From contig NZ_CP124576.1 in NCBI RefSeq assembly GCF_000281715.2, positions 4,278,501-4,342,500 of the forward strand: DNA of 64,000 nucleotides, in the 5' to 3' direction. Of the stretch, positions 35,306-45,562 are shown piece after piece. Source of the stretch: Sphingobium sp. AP49 (GTDB lineage Bacteria > Pseudomonadota > Alphaproteobacteria > Sphingomonadales > Sphingomonadaceae). The notes under the pieces were generated by a model. That model did no database searches. It was not told where the DNA came from and saw nothing but the letters and a program-made list of their open reading frames with translations. Position numbers and translations under genes: made by a program. Position 1 is the first letter of the stretch. Every line of letters starts with the position of its first letter.

Positions 35306-36109
35306 ATGAGAGCGATATTCACCGAGGCGGCATCATTGCTGGGCCGCCATGTGGAAAGCGTCACGCGCGTCGCAGGCGGCGATCTTTCCTTCGTTGCGCG
35401 CCTTTCCCTGTCAGGCGGTGATAGTGTCATCGCAAAACGGGGCGACAGAGTTGTCGAGGAAGCCCGCATGCTCGCAGCGATCGCGGCGACCGGCACGAGC
35501 GTTCCGCAGATATTGGCTGTTCAGGATGATCTTCTGCTGCTTGAAGACCTTCCCTCGGGTGGCCGGCTTGCCCGCAATTGGGCGCATCTTGCCGAACTGC
35601 TGGACCTTCTCCATGCCCCGAGCCAGGCGGCCTATGGCTGGGATCGCGATTATGGCTTCGGCGATGTGTTGATCCTCAATGGCCGATCCGACAACTGGGT
35701 CACCTTCTGGGCGGAGCAACGCCTGCGCTGCCATATTCCGCATCTCAGTGCCCAGTTGGCCCATCGCGTCGAGCGGCTCGCCGATCGTCTTGGCGAGCAC
35801 CTACCCAATCGCCCGCCCTCAGCCCTCCTCCATGGCGATCTGTGGGGTGGCAATATCCTTGTCGGTCAGGACCGTATCAGCGGGCTGATCGACCCTGCAT
35901 GCTACCATGGCGACCGCGAGGTCGATCTTGCCATGCTGGGTCTGTTCGACCAACCGCCACAGATATTCTACGATGCCTGCGGCCTCACCCAGGGCTGGGA
36001 AGAGCGCCAGCCCGTCTATCGGCTGTGGCCGCTGCTCGTCCATGTCCGGCTCTTTGGCGGCACCTATCATCAGCAGGCTGGGGCATGTCTTGAGCAGCTG
36101 GGGCTCTGA
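35306..36109 (+). CDS. Fructosamine kinase family protein
   Basis: A 267-residue kinase-like protein of the fructosamine/ketosamine-3-kinase family that phosphorylates Amadori products so that glycated proteins or metabolites can be repaired. The kinase core is intact: LLEDLPSGGRLARNWAHLAELL, catalytic LLHGDLWGGNIL and metal-binding GLIDPACYHGDREVDLAM. Start ATG 35306, after GGGGACAGGGGCAAAGC. It is a single gene with its own terminator. It is unusual cargo on a mobile island. Confidence 0.87.
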   Translation: MRAIFTEAASLLGRHVESVTRVAGGDLSFVARLSLSGGDSVIAKRGDRVVEEARMLAAIAATGTSVPQILAVQDDLLLLEDLPSGGRLARNWAHLAELLDLLHAPSQAAYGWDRDYGFGDVLILNGRSDNWVTFWAEQRLRCHIPHLSAQLAHRVERLADRLGEHLPNRPPSALLHGDLWGGNILVGQDRISGLIDPACYHGDREVDLAMLGLFDQPPQIFYDACGLTQGWEERQPVYRLWPLLVHVRLFGGTYHQQAGACLEQLGL

Positions 36110-36778
36110 CCGGCCCGCAATCGTCCTCAGTTGCGCTAGGTGCAATCGCACTCCAGCCTTTCTCAATTGGTAGGACAGCGCCGCCCAACCACAGAGGCCC
36201 GGCCTTTCAGGCATCCTCTCCTCAAACTCATCGGCCGGTCTACTGATCGGCCTTTTTTTGTCTCGCTCGGCTTTACTTGGCGTCAGTGAAAGCGCTTTTG
36301 TCATCGTACTGCAGAGGATCAAACGCGCGCCCTCGCCCTGCTTCTTGCCGACGCTGTTTGAGCGTCCGCAAAAATCTGTAACACGCGAGAGCGGGTGGCT
36401 CGGCGCGGTTGCTAAGAGTGGTTCCCCCGGCTGCTTTTCGGCAGGGGATGATTGGTCCAGTAGGGCCGCTAACGGCAAGGCATGGGACTTACCAGACCGT
36501 CAGCTTAAGAGTTTCGTACCGGAATAAGCCGACGGCGCACCGATGGACTGAGGGCCACAACGCCCCATGCCCCCACTGAATTTCCCGATCTCCATTCCCA
36601 GAACTGGGCATTCGCAGATATGCCATCAACCACCGGCGGGAGCGGCTGGGCCTGCCCATTTACGATGGTCAGCTTCGGTGGCTTGTTTGGCTAACGGCTA
36701 ACCTTGGCCCAACAGGGAGACGGCGAGGCAGATTCGCGAAAAGTGCCTCGCTGCTGCAATGTTGCGATCGGCACGATC
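36110..36778. other. Intergenic region, no recognisable gene
   Basis: 669 bp. It contains the terminator at 36233-36259; the remaining 500 bp has a short frame (36258-36527, 89 codons) with no family resemblance or ribosome site. It may be debris from earlier insertions. Confidence 0.45.
36233..36259 (+). terminator. Intrinsic terminator downstream of the fructosamine kinase gene
   Basis: 8-bp stem with one G-T pair (36233-36240 with 36245-36252), loop TACT, followed by seven T. Confidence 0.85.
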
Positions 36779-39700
36779 TCAGAAGATGAATTTCATCCCG
36801 ACATTGGCGGAGGCGCGACGATCATCCTCGCTATAGGTCTGTGATGCATTGGCGAAGAGCGAGAGGGACGAACCTACCCGCATTTCCGCGCCGCCGCTCA
36901 CGCTGCCGACCAGACCACCGCGACGGGCGCCGAGCGATAGCAATCCCTGCTCCGATCCGGAGAAGCCGGCCAGTGCCTCAACGCTGCGGCCCTGCAACTG
37001 ATATTGCACGCCCAGTCGCACGAAGGGACGCAAGCGGGCATCGGAAGCCCGGCTGCGTCCAAAGGCGACGCCGCCGTCGGCGAACAGCGCATCATGCTTA
37101 TCCTTCGCGACATCGAGCGCCCAGACGTTGCTGCTATCTTCGCGAAGGCCGGTGCGGGTCGTCGCGACATAGGTAAGGCCGATGTCCGGCTGTGCCGCCC
37201 AGTCACTGCCCAACGCCGCCTCATAGGAAAGCGACAGGTCGCCAATCCAGTTCTTAAGGCGGAAGCGGCCATGGGCCTTGCCGCCATCGGGCGTCAGGCG
37301 ATCGGTGTCGGCGTCGAGCTGGTGATAGGCCAGCGTTGCATCGAACCGCAGGGCGCCCAGCGCGTAGCTGCCGGCCAAACCTGCCAGCCAGCCGTCGGCA
37401 TCGGTCTGCGACCCCAACTGGCGTAGCGTCTGGCGCGAGTCCAGATAGCCGCTGAAGCCGGCGATCGACCAGCGGTCCGTGCCGATGCCCAGGCCACCAA
37501 GCAGGCCATAGCTGCGCGAACGGCTGGCAGACAGGCCGGCCTGATCATCGGCCGCAATCCGGCCAAGGCCGCCCAGATATTGGCCGATGCTGAAGGCGCG
37601 GGGCGCTTCGTCCGCCGACAGGCGCGCGATGCTACGCGCCGCATTGGCAATCGCCAGGCCATTTTCCACGCCCATCTGGGTTGCAGAGGCATAGGGTTCG
37701 GCGGTCAGGCGCGCGAAGGCCGCAGGGTTTGATGCGCCCGATGCCGTGGCCAACACAGGCAGGGCATCGATCAGTCCTTCGCTAGCCGTTCCCGATGCGA
37801 TCACCGCATTGGTGTAGTCGATCGCCCGCTGGACCTGCGACGTGTAGCTGGCATTGTTGAGGAACTGGCCGAGCAGGCGGATGCTGTCATCGTCCTGCAC
37901 GATGAAACCGAACAGCGTGTCGGGCTTCACGATATTGGTGTAGTTGCCGGAAATGCCGCCATTGGCGATGATGAGATCCAGCGTGGTGCCCGGCTTGATC
38001 TGCTGATCGGCGCTCAGCACCAGGCTTGCCCCTTGCGCGATCGTCAGCGTGCCGGAAATGAGCAGTTGATCGGACACGGCCGGCGTGATTTCCATCAAGG
38101 TGGTCGAGCTGCCGGCCAGCGCGACATTGCCGGTCACGCTCATCGTGCCCGGCGACGCGCCCGGGCTCAGCGTGCCTGCGACATTGATGTCGCCGACGAC
38201 CGTGCCGGCCGATCCGAAGGTCGCACCCTGGCGCACCAGGATGCTACCGCCCCGGATGATCGAGCCGGCAAGGCCGACCAGCCGGCCGCCGCTCAGGTCG
38301 ATTGCGCCGAGGTCGGCCGCGCCCGAAACCGTGGCATAGCCGCCGCTTATGTCCAGCCCAGCGATATTGCTGACGCTGGTGAAACGCACCGGTGCGCTGG
38401 CGCTGCCGCTGTTGAGCAGGATGCGGTTACTGCCCGCGCCACCATCGACCGCGCCCGCGAACAACCCGTTGATGGTGAAGCGATTGTCGCCGCTGCCGAA
38501 CGTCAGGCTGTTCGTGGCAAGCGAGGCGCCCGCTGCCAGCGTCAGGTCGCCCTGTGCGCTCAGGCTCTGCAGCGTGAAGCCATTGACCAAGGTCAGCGTG
38601 CCGCTGCCCTGCGCCATGAGGCCCTCGAAGCCGTTCAGGCTGTTGCCGTCCAGCGTACGCGCGCTCGACAGGGTGAGCGACAGACTGTCCTGACCCGCGC
38701 CGCCCGACAAGATGCCCTGCCACAAGGCGCCATCGGCAAGGCGTACGACATCGTCGCCGCCGCCCATGTCGATCTGGCCCAACAGGCGGCCGCCGGCCGC
38801 GATGTCGAGCTGTTCGCCGGCATCGCCGAAGCGCAGCGCGCCATCCGCGCTGCCGAGCTGGCCGGTCACGATCAGGTGGCCACCGGCTAGCGAGAGGGTC
38901 TCGAAGCCGATGGCGGTACCGGCCAGCGTGACCGGGCCTTGCGCCGTAAAGGCCAGGCTGTCCTGGCCCGCGCCGCCATCATAGCGGCCGGCCGCTCGCG
39001 TCAGGTCAAAGGTCAGCGCGTCAGTGCCAGCGCCGAGTTGTATGGTGCTGGCATCGCCGGTCAGGCGCAGTTGCTCCTGCCCGTCGCTGCCCAGTATCTG
39101 GCCGACGAACTGGCCGTTGGTGGCCAGGTTCAGGTTTGTACCCAGAAGCATGATGGCGTCATAGCCCTGGCCAAGGCCCAGCGTCAGCGCGCCCTGCCCC
39201 TCGATCGACAATTGCTCAAAGCCGGTCTGGGCGCCGATGCCGCTGCGATCCCCCGCCAGGATGACGCGATAGAGATCGGTTCCGGCACCGCCATCGACCG
39301 GGCCTGCGCTGCTGCCGGCCGCTTCGGTGAAGCTGTCATTGCCCGCGCCCAGCATCACCGGGCCACCGAGGACACCGGCATTGACGATGCTGTCATTACC
39401 GCCGGCAAGATCGATACCGCCGCTGATCGTGCCGGCATTGCGCACGCTGTCATTGCCCGCGCCGCCGGTGATGGTGAAGGCGCCGCTGCTGCTCAGCGTT
39501 TCGCCGGCAGCTACGGTCACGGTGCCCCCGTCAAGGCCGATTGTGTCGAAGCTGAAGTCGCCCGAATAGGTGACATTGCCTTCTCCGATCTGGGAGAAGC
39601 GCTCGAAATTGATGAACTGGTCGGCATTGATCGTGCCGCCGCCAATGGCGTCGACGATGAAGCTGTCAGTGCCGGCGCCGCCATCGACAATGCCCTGCAT

Positions 39701-42700
39701 GATCGCGCTGGCAAGCTGGGTGAAGCTGTCGTCGCCGTCGCGCAGATAGACGTCGCCGATGATCGTACCGCGGTTGACGATCACGTCGTCGCCCGCACCC
39801 AGGTCGATCGACCCGATGATCGTGCCGCTGTTGCGGATATTATCGGCGCCATTGCCGACGGTCTGGATCGCGCCGGCAAGGTAGGGATTGCCGAGCGCAA
39901 GCGCCAACTGGTCCGTGTCGGCCAATATCGTGCCAGCTCCGCCGTGGATCATGCCGGCATTGTCGAGCGTCAGTGCCGCATCGGTCACCCAGATCGCCGT
40001 CGACAAATCGCCGGTCGCCTCGATCGTCCCGCTTTCCGCATTGTTCAGGGCCAGCGTGGTCGTGCCATTGCCGGTCAATGCGATGGCCGAGGAAGGCCTG
40101 CTATTGATGAACAGGTCATCGGGACCGTCCATGTCCTCGACCACCCCGCCCGCATTGGCACGGATTGTCCCGCTATTATCGAACGCGACGGCCACCGCCC
40201 GGTCTCCATAGCCCATGGACAAATCGATGGCAGCACTGCCGACAGCGCCCGTTTCAATCAGGCCACTATTATCCAGGCGAAAAGTGCCGCTCGCGGCATT
40301 GGTATAATATTGATTGCTGACTCGCAGCGCGACGCCGGCATCACTCAGGATGGAGCCACTATTGTCGATCGTGACCGGCGCGGTCGCATCGGGCGACAGA
40401 ACAGCGATGATGTCCATGCCGCCATCGATCAGGCCGCTATTGCTGGTGGAAAGACTGGCAACGCCAATGCCCGTCAATGCCACGCCGATACCCTGATCCT
40501 GGCGTGCGATCGTGCCAGAATTGACGAACTTCAGGTTATTGTCGGAATATTGGCTTACTGCGGCGCCATAATAGGAGGATGTCGCACTGATCGTTCCATC
40601 ATTGACGATGCTGTCGAACTGGCCGATCAGGCCGTTGTTCAACTGTCCCTGGTTGGCGAAACTGCCCAGACTGCGTGACAGAGAAGATGGCAGCTCGCCG
40701 TAGAAATAATAAGAGAGATCGGTCGTCACCATGCTGTCGAGCGACGCATTGTTTATGATCATGCCATCGCCGCCGACGAATAGATAATCGCTGGCACTTG
40801 CGCCCGGGGCAATGGTCAGGACGGTGCCATTACTGGCCCCGATATAATCCAGTTCGAAACTTCCACCCGGTCGATCATCGAGCGCAAGCGTCGCGTCGGA
40901 TTCATAGATACGACCATAAATGTCGGTGCCATATCCGCCGTCGATCGTGCCGGTGACGCCCGAATTTTCACCGACCTGGATGAAGATGTCGCTGGCCATG
41001 CCGAACAGGACATCACCGTTGACGATACCACCGTCGGCATAGAAGATACCGCTCTGGAAGCCGTAATAGGCGGGCGCGAAGCTGACATTGCCGTTGATGA
41101 CGCCCGCATTGCTGACGCTGCCACCAGAGGAAAGGTAGATCGCATCATTGCCGTTACCGGTTTCGATAACGCCGCCGGCATCATTCCGTATCGAGACAGG
41201 ATAGCTGTAAGCTGCGATCGCTGACGCGTTTTGACTGCGGATAAGGCCTGAATTGGTCAGCGTTGGATCAATGCTGGCATAATAAATGATCGCCTCATCC
41301 GCCATGTCGATGATGCCGCTGTTGGTGATGCTGCGGGCATCGACAAAGGCATGAGACGTGCGCGTGCCGATCTGCGTGATGGTTCCGCTGTTGATGACAT
41401 TAGGCACATTGTAGGTGACATAGCTGCCTTCCAGTTCGATGCGTCCATTGTTGATCAGCGTGCCGCCATAGGCGAGCGCGGCATTGAATGCGTCCCCTCC
41501 ATTGGTCGCGGTATAAGCGGCCCTGATGGTGCCTTCATTCTGTAAGATGTCATTCCCATAAAGCGATACAACGCCGAAACCGCCGCCCCAATAGTCGTTC
41601 CTCGTGCCCGACAATGTTCCGCGATTGATGATGCGCAAGGCCGCTGGAGTCTGTGCGTTCCCCACCATGGTGTAGGTACTGGCCCTGGCGATCGTCGTTT
41701 CATTGGTCGTGCCGATGTCTGCGGTCAGATCCACCGTGCCATCGCCGGCCAACAACAAGGGCAGACTTTGGGGGGAGGAAGCGGTCAGCGTCAGATAGGC
41801 ATTGTCGACCAGTTCATAGCCTGTGGTTGCAAATGGACCGACCGGGCCGATCATCGCCTGAACCTGATCCGTCACGCGGTAGCGCAGCAAGCCGCCACGG
41901 CTTTTCACCGTGCCGTTGATGCCTGCAAACTGACCGGGACCGTCATTGATGAGCTCGGTGACCAGCGTGTCGCCATAACCCAGTTCCAGATCGCCATTCA
42001 GCATGCCGCCTGGCAGCGACACATAGCTGTTGTGATGTTCACTGTCAGGATAGCGGGAAGACGGGAAGCTGACATCGCCGTCGATCATTCCGGCATTGAT
42101 GACGGTCGCATTATCGACGTTGTTCGATCCATAATAATCGCGGCCTGTGATCGCATAGGGCCCATCGCTGGAGATCGTTCCTCCAGCCAGATTGGTCAGG
42201 ACGGCATAATTGTTGAGGCCGATTGCGGTGCCGCCGCCTGAGGCGCGGATCGTTCCGCTATTATTCAATGCATAATTGAAGACTGCGCCGAAGGCCTCGC
42301 CCTCGATCAGGCCACTATTGATCGCAGCGACATTGTTCGTGTTGCCGCTGAGAAGGATGCCGATATCATTTGTCGATCGGATCGTGCCGCTATTGTTCAG
42401 CGTCCCCCCGAACATCGACAGCGCCGTGCCGGCAGCGGTGATCGTGCCGGAATTAACGGTAATGCCATCGCTGCTGACCCCGTGGCCGCTCGACCAAATC
42501 AGACCGCTATTGTCCAGCGATCCATAGCTGCTCAGGTCAATGGCATATTGATAGCTTTCCGACAGTTGGGCCTCGACCGTCCCCCTGTTTACCAGGCTGG
42601 GGGCCCCTGTCAGCATGTAGGAGCTGGCAAAGGCCGGACCATTCGTAGCGATGGCAGCATCGTTTATAATCCTGCCATGTCCCGCCAGAAACAACGTACC

Positions 42701-43978
42701 GGGCGTGATAAAGCCGTCGGCAAGAGACAAGGTGGCGCCCTTGTCCGGTGCGATGCGAAGATAGGTGAAGCCTGTCGGCAGCGAGATGGCGGTCGACAGG
42801 GACAGGTCACTCGCCGGGGCAAGGATTATACTATTATTGTCACCCGCAACGCTGATCGTGCCTGTTATCCCGGTTTGCAGCGTGGGCGTGCCATCATAGC
42901 GGGCATAGACTTCGTTACGGTCGCCACCCAGCGTCACATTTCCTTCGATGCGCCCTTGCGTGGAGTCGATCGAGCTGAAGGAAGAATAGCCAAAGGCAGG
43001 CATGGTCACGATGTCACCCACGATCGTGCCCGCGTTGCTCAATTCAAGGGCGTTAGCGGTGATCGCGACAGTGCCGGCCGTGGAAATGCGCGCGCCGGCA
43101 AGATTGTCTATCGCGATGCCCTGGCCATTCCCACTGTCCTGGATCGCGGCGCCGCTGCCGCCATTGGCAATGGTACCACTGTTGGACAAAGCAAAAAACA
43201 CGGTCCTCAGATTAGCGATCGTTGCGGCAGTGGATGTCGAGCGGATCGTGCCGCTATTGGTCCAGCCATAGGGATAGGCAGCCGAATTATAGTCGCTCGT
43301 CTGATCGATCGCACTACGCGTGCCGCCATCGATCAGACCGGCATTGTTCAATCTGCCGATCGTGCCCACGATCGCGCCGATCTTGCCGCCCCCCTGATTG
43401 TCGATCGACGCGAAGCCATTGCGTGACGGGGTGATGGCCTGCATGGCGATACCATTGCTGCCGCTGATCGTCCCGGCATTGGTAAGGCTGATCAGAGCGG
43501 CGCCATATTCATTGCCGGCCGAGGATTCTGCGGTGATGCCGACAGCGCCGGTTATGCGTGCGCCGGAGGTGACGACGATATTGGCCTGCGTCCCATAAAA
43601 ATCATAAAAACCAGGCTGGATTGCCCCCGACAGGGTTGCAATCCCGTTATAAAGACCGCCATCGACTTGGCCATCGACCATAATTGTGGTCAAGCGCGGT
43701 TGGTAGGTGTTCACGGCGCCCATGATGTCCACGACGATCGCCGAACGGTCGCTTCCCATGACCTGTGCGGAACTTGCCACGATGATGGTGCTGCCATCGG
43801 TGTTGATCCGAAGGCCGTCGGTATCAATGCCCGAACATTCCGTTACGCCATTAGCGATGGTCGGATCCGGCGCGCATTGTGCCCAGGCGGACGAGGCGGA
43901 AGCGCTCGCAACTGCAACCACGCTGCTACCCAGCGCCAACGTCCAGCGGCGCATTCCCAACTTGTTCCGACCGATCAC
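36779..43978 (-). CDS. Giant autotransporter (type Va) with repetitive passenger
   Basis: A 2,399-residue surface protein. Residues 1-33 are a signal peptide ending SSAWAQ. The passenger (to about 2,090) is a beta-helix-like repeat region with at least nine NSGTI motifs and many NSG(L/T)I variants. Toward residues 1,450-1,900 it has glycine-Asp loops such as GAGNDSF and GGAGNDS, which recall calcium-binding repeats. The C-terminal 280 residues form an outer-membrane beta-barrel ending NVGMKFIF. It probably functions as an adhesin or aggregation factor. Start at 43978, or the ATG at 43954. Monocistronic, with a long AT-rich upstream region. Confidence 0.88.
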   Translation of the reverse strand: MIGRNKLGMRRWTLALGSSVVAVASASASSAWAQCAPDPTIANGVTECSGIDTDGLRINTDGSTIIVASSAQVMGSDRSAIVVDIMGAVNTYQPRLTTIMVDGQVDGGLYNGIATLSGAIQPGFYDFYGTQANIVVTSGARITGAVGITAESSAGNEYGAALISLTNAGTISGSNGIAMQAITPSRNGFASIDNQGGGKIGAIVGTIGRLNNAGLIDGGTRSAIDQTSDYNSAAYPYGWTNSGTIRSTSTAATIANLRTVFFALSNSGTIANGGSGAAIQDSGNGQGIAIDNLAGARISTAGTVAITANALELSNAGTIVGDIVTMPAFGYSSFSSIDSTQGRIEGNVTLGGDRNEVYARYDGTPTLQTGITGTISVAGDNNSIILAPASDLSLSTAISLPTGFTYLRIAPDKGATLSLADGFITPGTLFLAGHGRIINDAAIATNGPAFASSYMLTGAPSLVNRGTVEAQLSESYQYAIDLSSYGSLDNSGLIWSSGHGVSSDGITVNSGTITAAGTALSMFGGTLNNSGTIRSTNDIGILLSGNTNNVAAINSGLIEGEAFGAVFNYALNNSGTIRASGGGTAIGLNNYAVLTNLAGGTISSDGPYAITGRDYYGSNNVDNATVINAGMIDGDVSFPSSRYPDSEHHNSYVSLPGGMLNGDLELGYGDTLVTELINDGPGQFAGINGTVKSRGGLLRYRVTDQVQAMIGPVGPFATTGYELVDNAYLTLTASSPQSLPLLLAGDGTVDLTADIGTTNETTIARASTYTMVGNAQTPAALRIINRGTLSGTRNDYWGGGFGVVSLYGNDILQNEGTIRAAYTATNGGDAFNAALAYGGTLINNGRIELEGSYVTYNVPNVINSGTITQIGTRTSHAFVDARSITNSGIIDMADEAIIYYASIDPTLTNSGLIRSQNASAIAAYSYPVSIRNDAGGVIETGNGNDAIYLSSGGSVSNAGVINGNVSFAPAYYGFQSGIFYADGGIVNGDVLFGMASDIFIQVGENSGVTGTIDGGYGTDIYGRIYESDATLALDDRPGGSFELDYIGASNGTVLTIAPGASASDYLFVGGDGMIINNASLDSMVTTDLSYYFYGELPSSLSRSLGSFANQGQLNNGLIGQFDSIVNDGTISATSSYYGAAVSQYSDNNLKFVNSGTIARQDQGIGVALTGIGVASLSTSNSGLIDGGMDIIAVLSPDATAPVTIDNSGSILSDAGVALRVSNQYYTNAASGTFRLDNSGLIETGAVGSAAIDLSMGYGDRAVAVAFDNSGTIRANAGGVVEDMDGPDDLFINSRPSSAIALTGNGTTTLALNNAESGTIEATGDLSTAIWVTDAALTLDNAGMIHGGAGTILADTDQLALALGNPYLAGAIQTVGNGADNIRNSGTIIGSIDLGAGDDVIVNRGTIIGDVYLRDGDDSFTQLASAIMQGIVDGGAGTDSFIVDAIGGGTINADQFINFERFSQIGEGNVTYSGDFSFDTIGLDGGTVTVAAGETLSSSGAFTITGGAGNDSVRNAGTISGGIDLAGGNDSIVNAGVLGGPVMLGAGNDSFTEAAGSSAGPVDGGAGTDLYRVILAGDRSGIGAQTGFEQLSIEGQGALTLGLGQGYDAIMLLGTNLNLATNGQFVGQILGSDGQEQLRLTGDASTIQLGAGTDALTFDLTRAAGRYDGGAGQDSLAFTAQGPVTLAGTAIGFETLSLAGGHLIVTGQLGSADGALRFGDAGEQLDIAAGGRLLGQIDMGGGDDVVRLADGALWQGILSGGAGQDSLSLTLSSARTLDGNSLNGFEGLMAQGSGTLTLVNGFTLQSLSAQGDLTLAAGASLATNSLTFGSGDNRFTINGLFAGAVDGGAGSNRILLNSGSASAPVRFTSVSNIAGLDISGGYATVSGAADLGAIDLSGGRLVGLAGSIIRGGSILVRQGATFGSAGTVVGDINVAGTLSPGASPGTMSVTGNVALAGSSTTLMEITPAVSDQLLISGTLTIAQGASLVLSADQQIKPGTTLDLIIANGGISGNYTNIVKPDTLFGFIVQDDDSIRLLGQFLNNASYTSQVQRAIDYTNAVIASGTASEGLIDALPVLATASGASNPAAFARLTAEPYASATQMGVENGLAIANAARSIARLSADEAPRAFSIGQYLGGLGRIAADDQAGLSASRSRSYGLLGGLGIGTDRWSIAGFSGYLDSRQTLRQLGSQTDADGWLAGLAGSYALGALRFDATLAYHQLDADTDRLTPDGGKAHGRFRLKNWIGDLSLSYEAALGSDWAAQPDIGLTYVATTRTGLREDSSNVWALDVAKDKHDALFADGGVAFGRSRASDARLRPFVRLGVQYQLQGRSVEALAGFSGSEQGLLSLGARRGGLVGSVSGGAEMRVGSSLSLFANASQTYSEDDRRASANVGMKFIF

Positions 43979-44527
43979 TTAAAACTCCCCCGCGAAAATA
44001 TTGCGCGTTCGTAGCGCTAAAATTCAACCCCATGAAAGTTCATATCATTGTTATCGAGATGTAAAATTCGCTATCGCGCGGTAAAACGGTTAAGAGCGAA
44101 TATCGCGGATTTTCTACTTTCATAACGCTGCTGAACATATGTTTAGATTAATGGGCGAACGCAATCCGTCCCGTTATTGGTATATCCAAATCAATGTCTT
44201 GGTATGAAAATTCGCAATTTCGACGGATGCCTTGCTGATCAGTGCCCACATTAGGGTCGATTTCGGTTCTTGCGCCCGCACAATGCCGGGTCAGGCCTAA
44301 ATTTTGTCAATTGTGAAAGTGCGGGGCCAACGTTCGCAAAAGCGGCGGGCTACCGGCCAGTCTTGAGCATCAAGAATGGAAAAAGCAGACTGTCTGCAGT
44401 TGGGGATCGAAAATCTGGCCCTGAGCATCCGGCGTGGGTCGGCGACGGAAATACTGATACGCGCCCATTTCCGTCGTTCACGCATGTTATAGCCGATCCA
44501 AGGCGGCCGCGCCTTCCACTGCGTCCG
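43979..44527. other. AT-rich upstream region of the autotransporter gene
   Basis: 549 bp between the autotransporter start and the alcohol dehydrogenase stop. The first 250 bp are AT-rich and hold an inverted repeat (ATTCGCT at 44066-44072, AGCGAAT at 44095-44101), a candidate operator. The stretch 44330-44450 resembles decayed interspersed repeat sequence. No gene is seen. Confidence 0.45.
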
Positions 44528-45562
44528 TCAAAGCGTTCGCGGATCGATCACGGTGCGGATGGGCGCCAGCGGCCCGGACATTCGGGCGAGCGCGTCGGCC
44601 ACGCTGTTCAGGCCTATGCGCTCGCCGATCCAGGGCCGGATGTCGATCCGGCCGTCGGCGATGGAACGCAGCGCAAGTTCCATGTCCTGCCCTTCCTCAC
44701 CGCCGGCAAAATGCACCGTCAGCCGCTTATTTTGCGCGGCAAAGACATAGAATTGCTCCTGCTCCATGCAGTAACCACCCATGACGATCCGCGCTTCGAA
44801 TGCACAGGCCGCGATGATCTCGGGCAACAGCCCGGGTATACCGACATTCTCGTAGATCAGGTTGGCGCGCAGATTGCCGAGATCGGGAAGCGAGGCATAA
44901 GGGGAGAGTTCGCGGGGATCGATGACGATATCCGCGCCCATGCGGATAGCCATCTCGCGCCGGCCGGCGTGAAAGTCGGCGGCGATGACAGGACCGATGC
45001 CCATCAGCTTGAGCCCAGCGATGACGCCGAGGCCGATCGCACCGCACCCAACAACGAGCGGAATGTCGTCCTTTGTCGGTCGCCCGCGTCGCGCGTGCTC
45101 CAGCCCCACGGCAAGCGGCTCGGTCATTGCGGCAAGGTCGTCATCGAGTTCGCTGGGAACTTCGATCAGCGTCGCCTCATCCAGTAGCATCAGTTCACCC
45201 CAGCCGCCCGGGCAATCATGGCTGAAGCCGATCACCGCATGGGCACCCTGCTGGCGCATCACCGGCAGGGAAACGACCCTTCGCCCCGGCTTAACGATAC
45301 GCTGGCTACCCGGTCCATAGTCGATCACCTCGCCGACATATTCGTGGCCGGGCACGAACGGGCGGCCGAAATCCAGTCCCGCATAAGGGCCGCCAAAACG
45401 CCGCGACAGGTCGATGACATTCTGCCCCGAATGCAGGAAATGCTGTTCCGACGCGCACATGCCGCAACTGTGCGTGCGAACAAGCGCTTGGCCTTGGGCG
45501 GGGACGGGTTCGTTCACGTCGGAAACGCGCACCGCACCATTTACGATAACTGCGGCCTTCAT
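44528..45562 (-). CDS. Zinc-type alcohol dehydrogenase (MDR family)
   Basis: A 344-residue medium-chain dehydrogenase/reductase. The GroES-like domain carries the catalytic-zinc ligand region C36 (CGMCASEQHF) and H73-E74 (PGHEYVGEV). The Rossmann domain has VVGCGAIGLGVIAGL. The usual four-Cys structural zinc loop is absent. The substrate is unknown. The ATG at 45562 overlaps the stop of the SnoaL-like gene (ATGA), making it third in an operon with the SDR. Clustering suggests consecutive oxidation and reduction steps in catabolism of an organic compound. Confidence 0.85.
   Translation of the reverse strand: MKAAVIVNGAVRVSDVNEPVPAQGQALVRTHSCGMCASEQHFLHSGQNVIDLSRRFGGPYAGLDFGRPFVPGHEYVGEVIDYGPGSQRIVKPGRRVVSLPVMRQQGAHAVIGFSHDCPGGWGELMLLDEATLIEVPSELDDDLAAMTEPLAVGLEHARRGRPTKDDIPLVVGCGAIGLGVIAGLKLMGIGPVIAADFHAGRREMAIRMGADIVIDPRELSPYASLPDLGNLRANLIYENVGIPGLLPEIIAACAFEARIVMGGYCMEQEQFYVFAAQNKRLTVHFAGGEEGQDMELALRSIADGRIDIRPWIGERIGLNSVADALARMSGPLAPIRTVIDPRTL

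Noticed and set aside
36258..36527. 89-codon frame after the fructosamine kinase
   Set aside because: It begins inside the terminator T-run, lacks a ribosome site and has no family resemblance.
38939..40678. 579-codon plus-strand frame inside the autotransporter gene
   Set aside because: It mirrors the repeated passenger and has no signal, domain or ribosome site.
36800..43900. Possible CRISPR or tandem DNA array suggested by the many similar segments
   Set aside because: Similar units are protein repeats (NSGTI, GGAGNDS) of variable spacing and imperfect DNA identity within one open frame; there are no regular spacers or cas genes.
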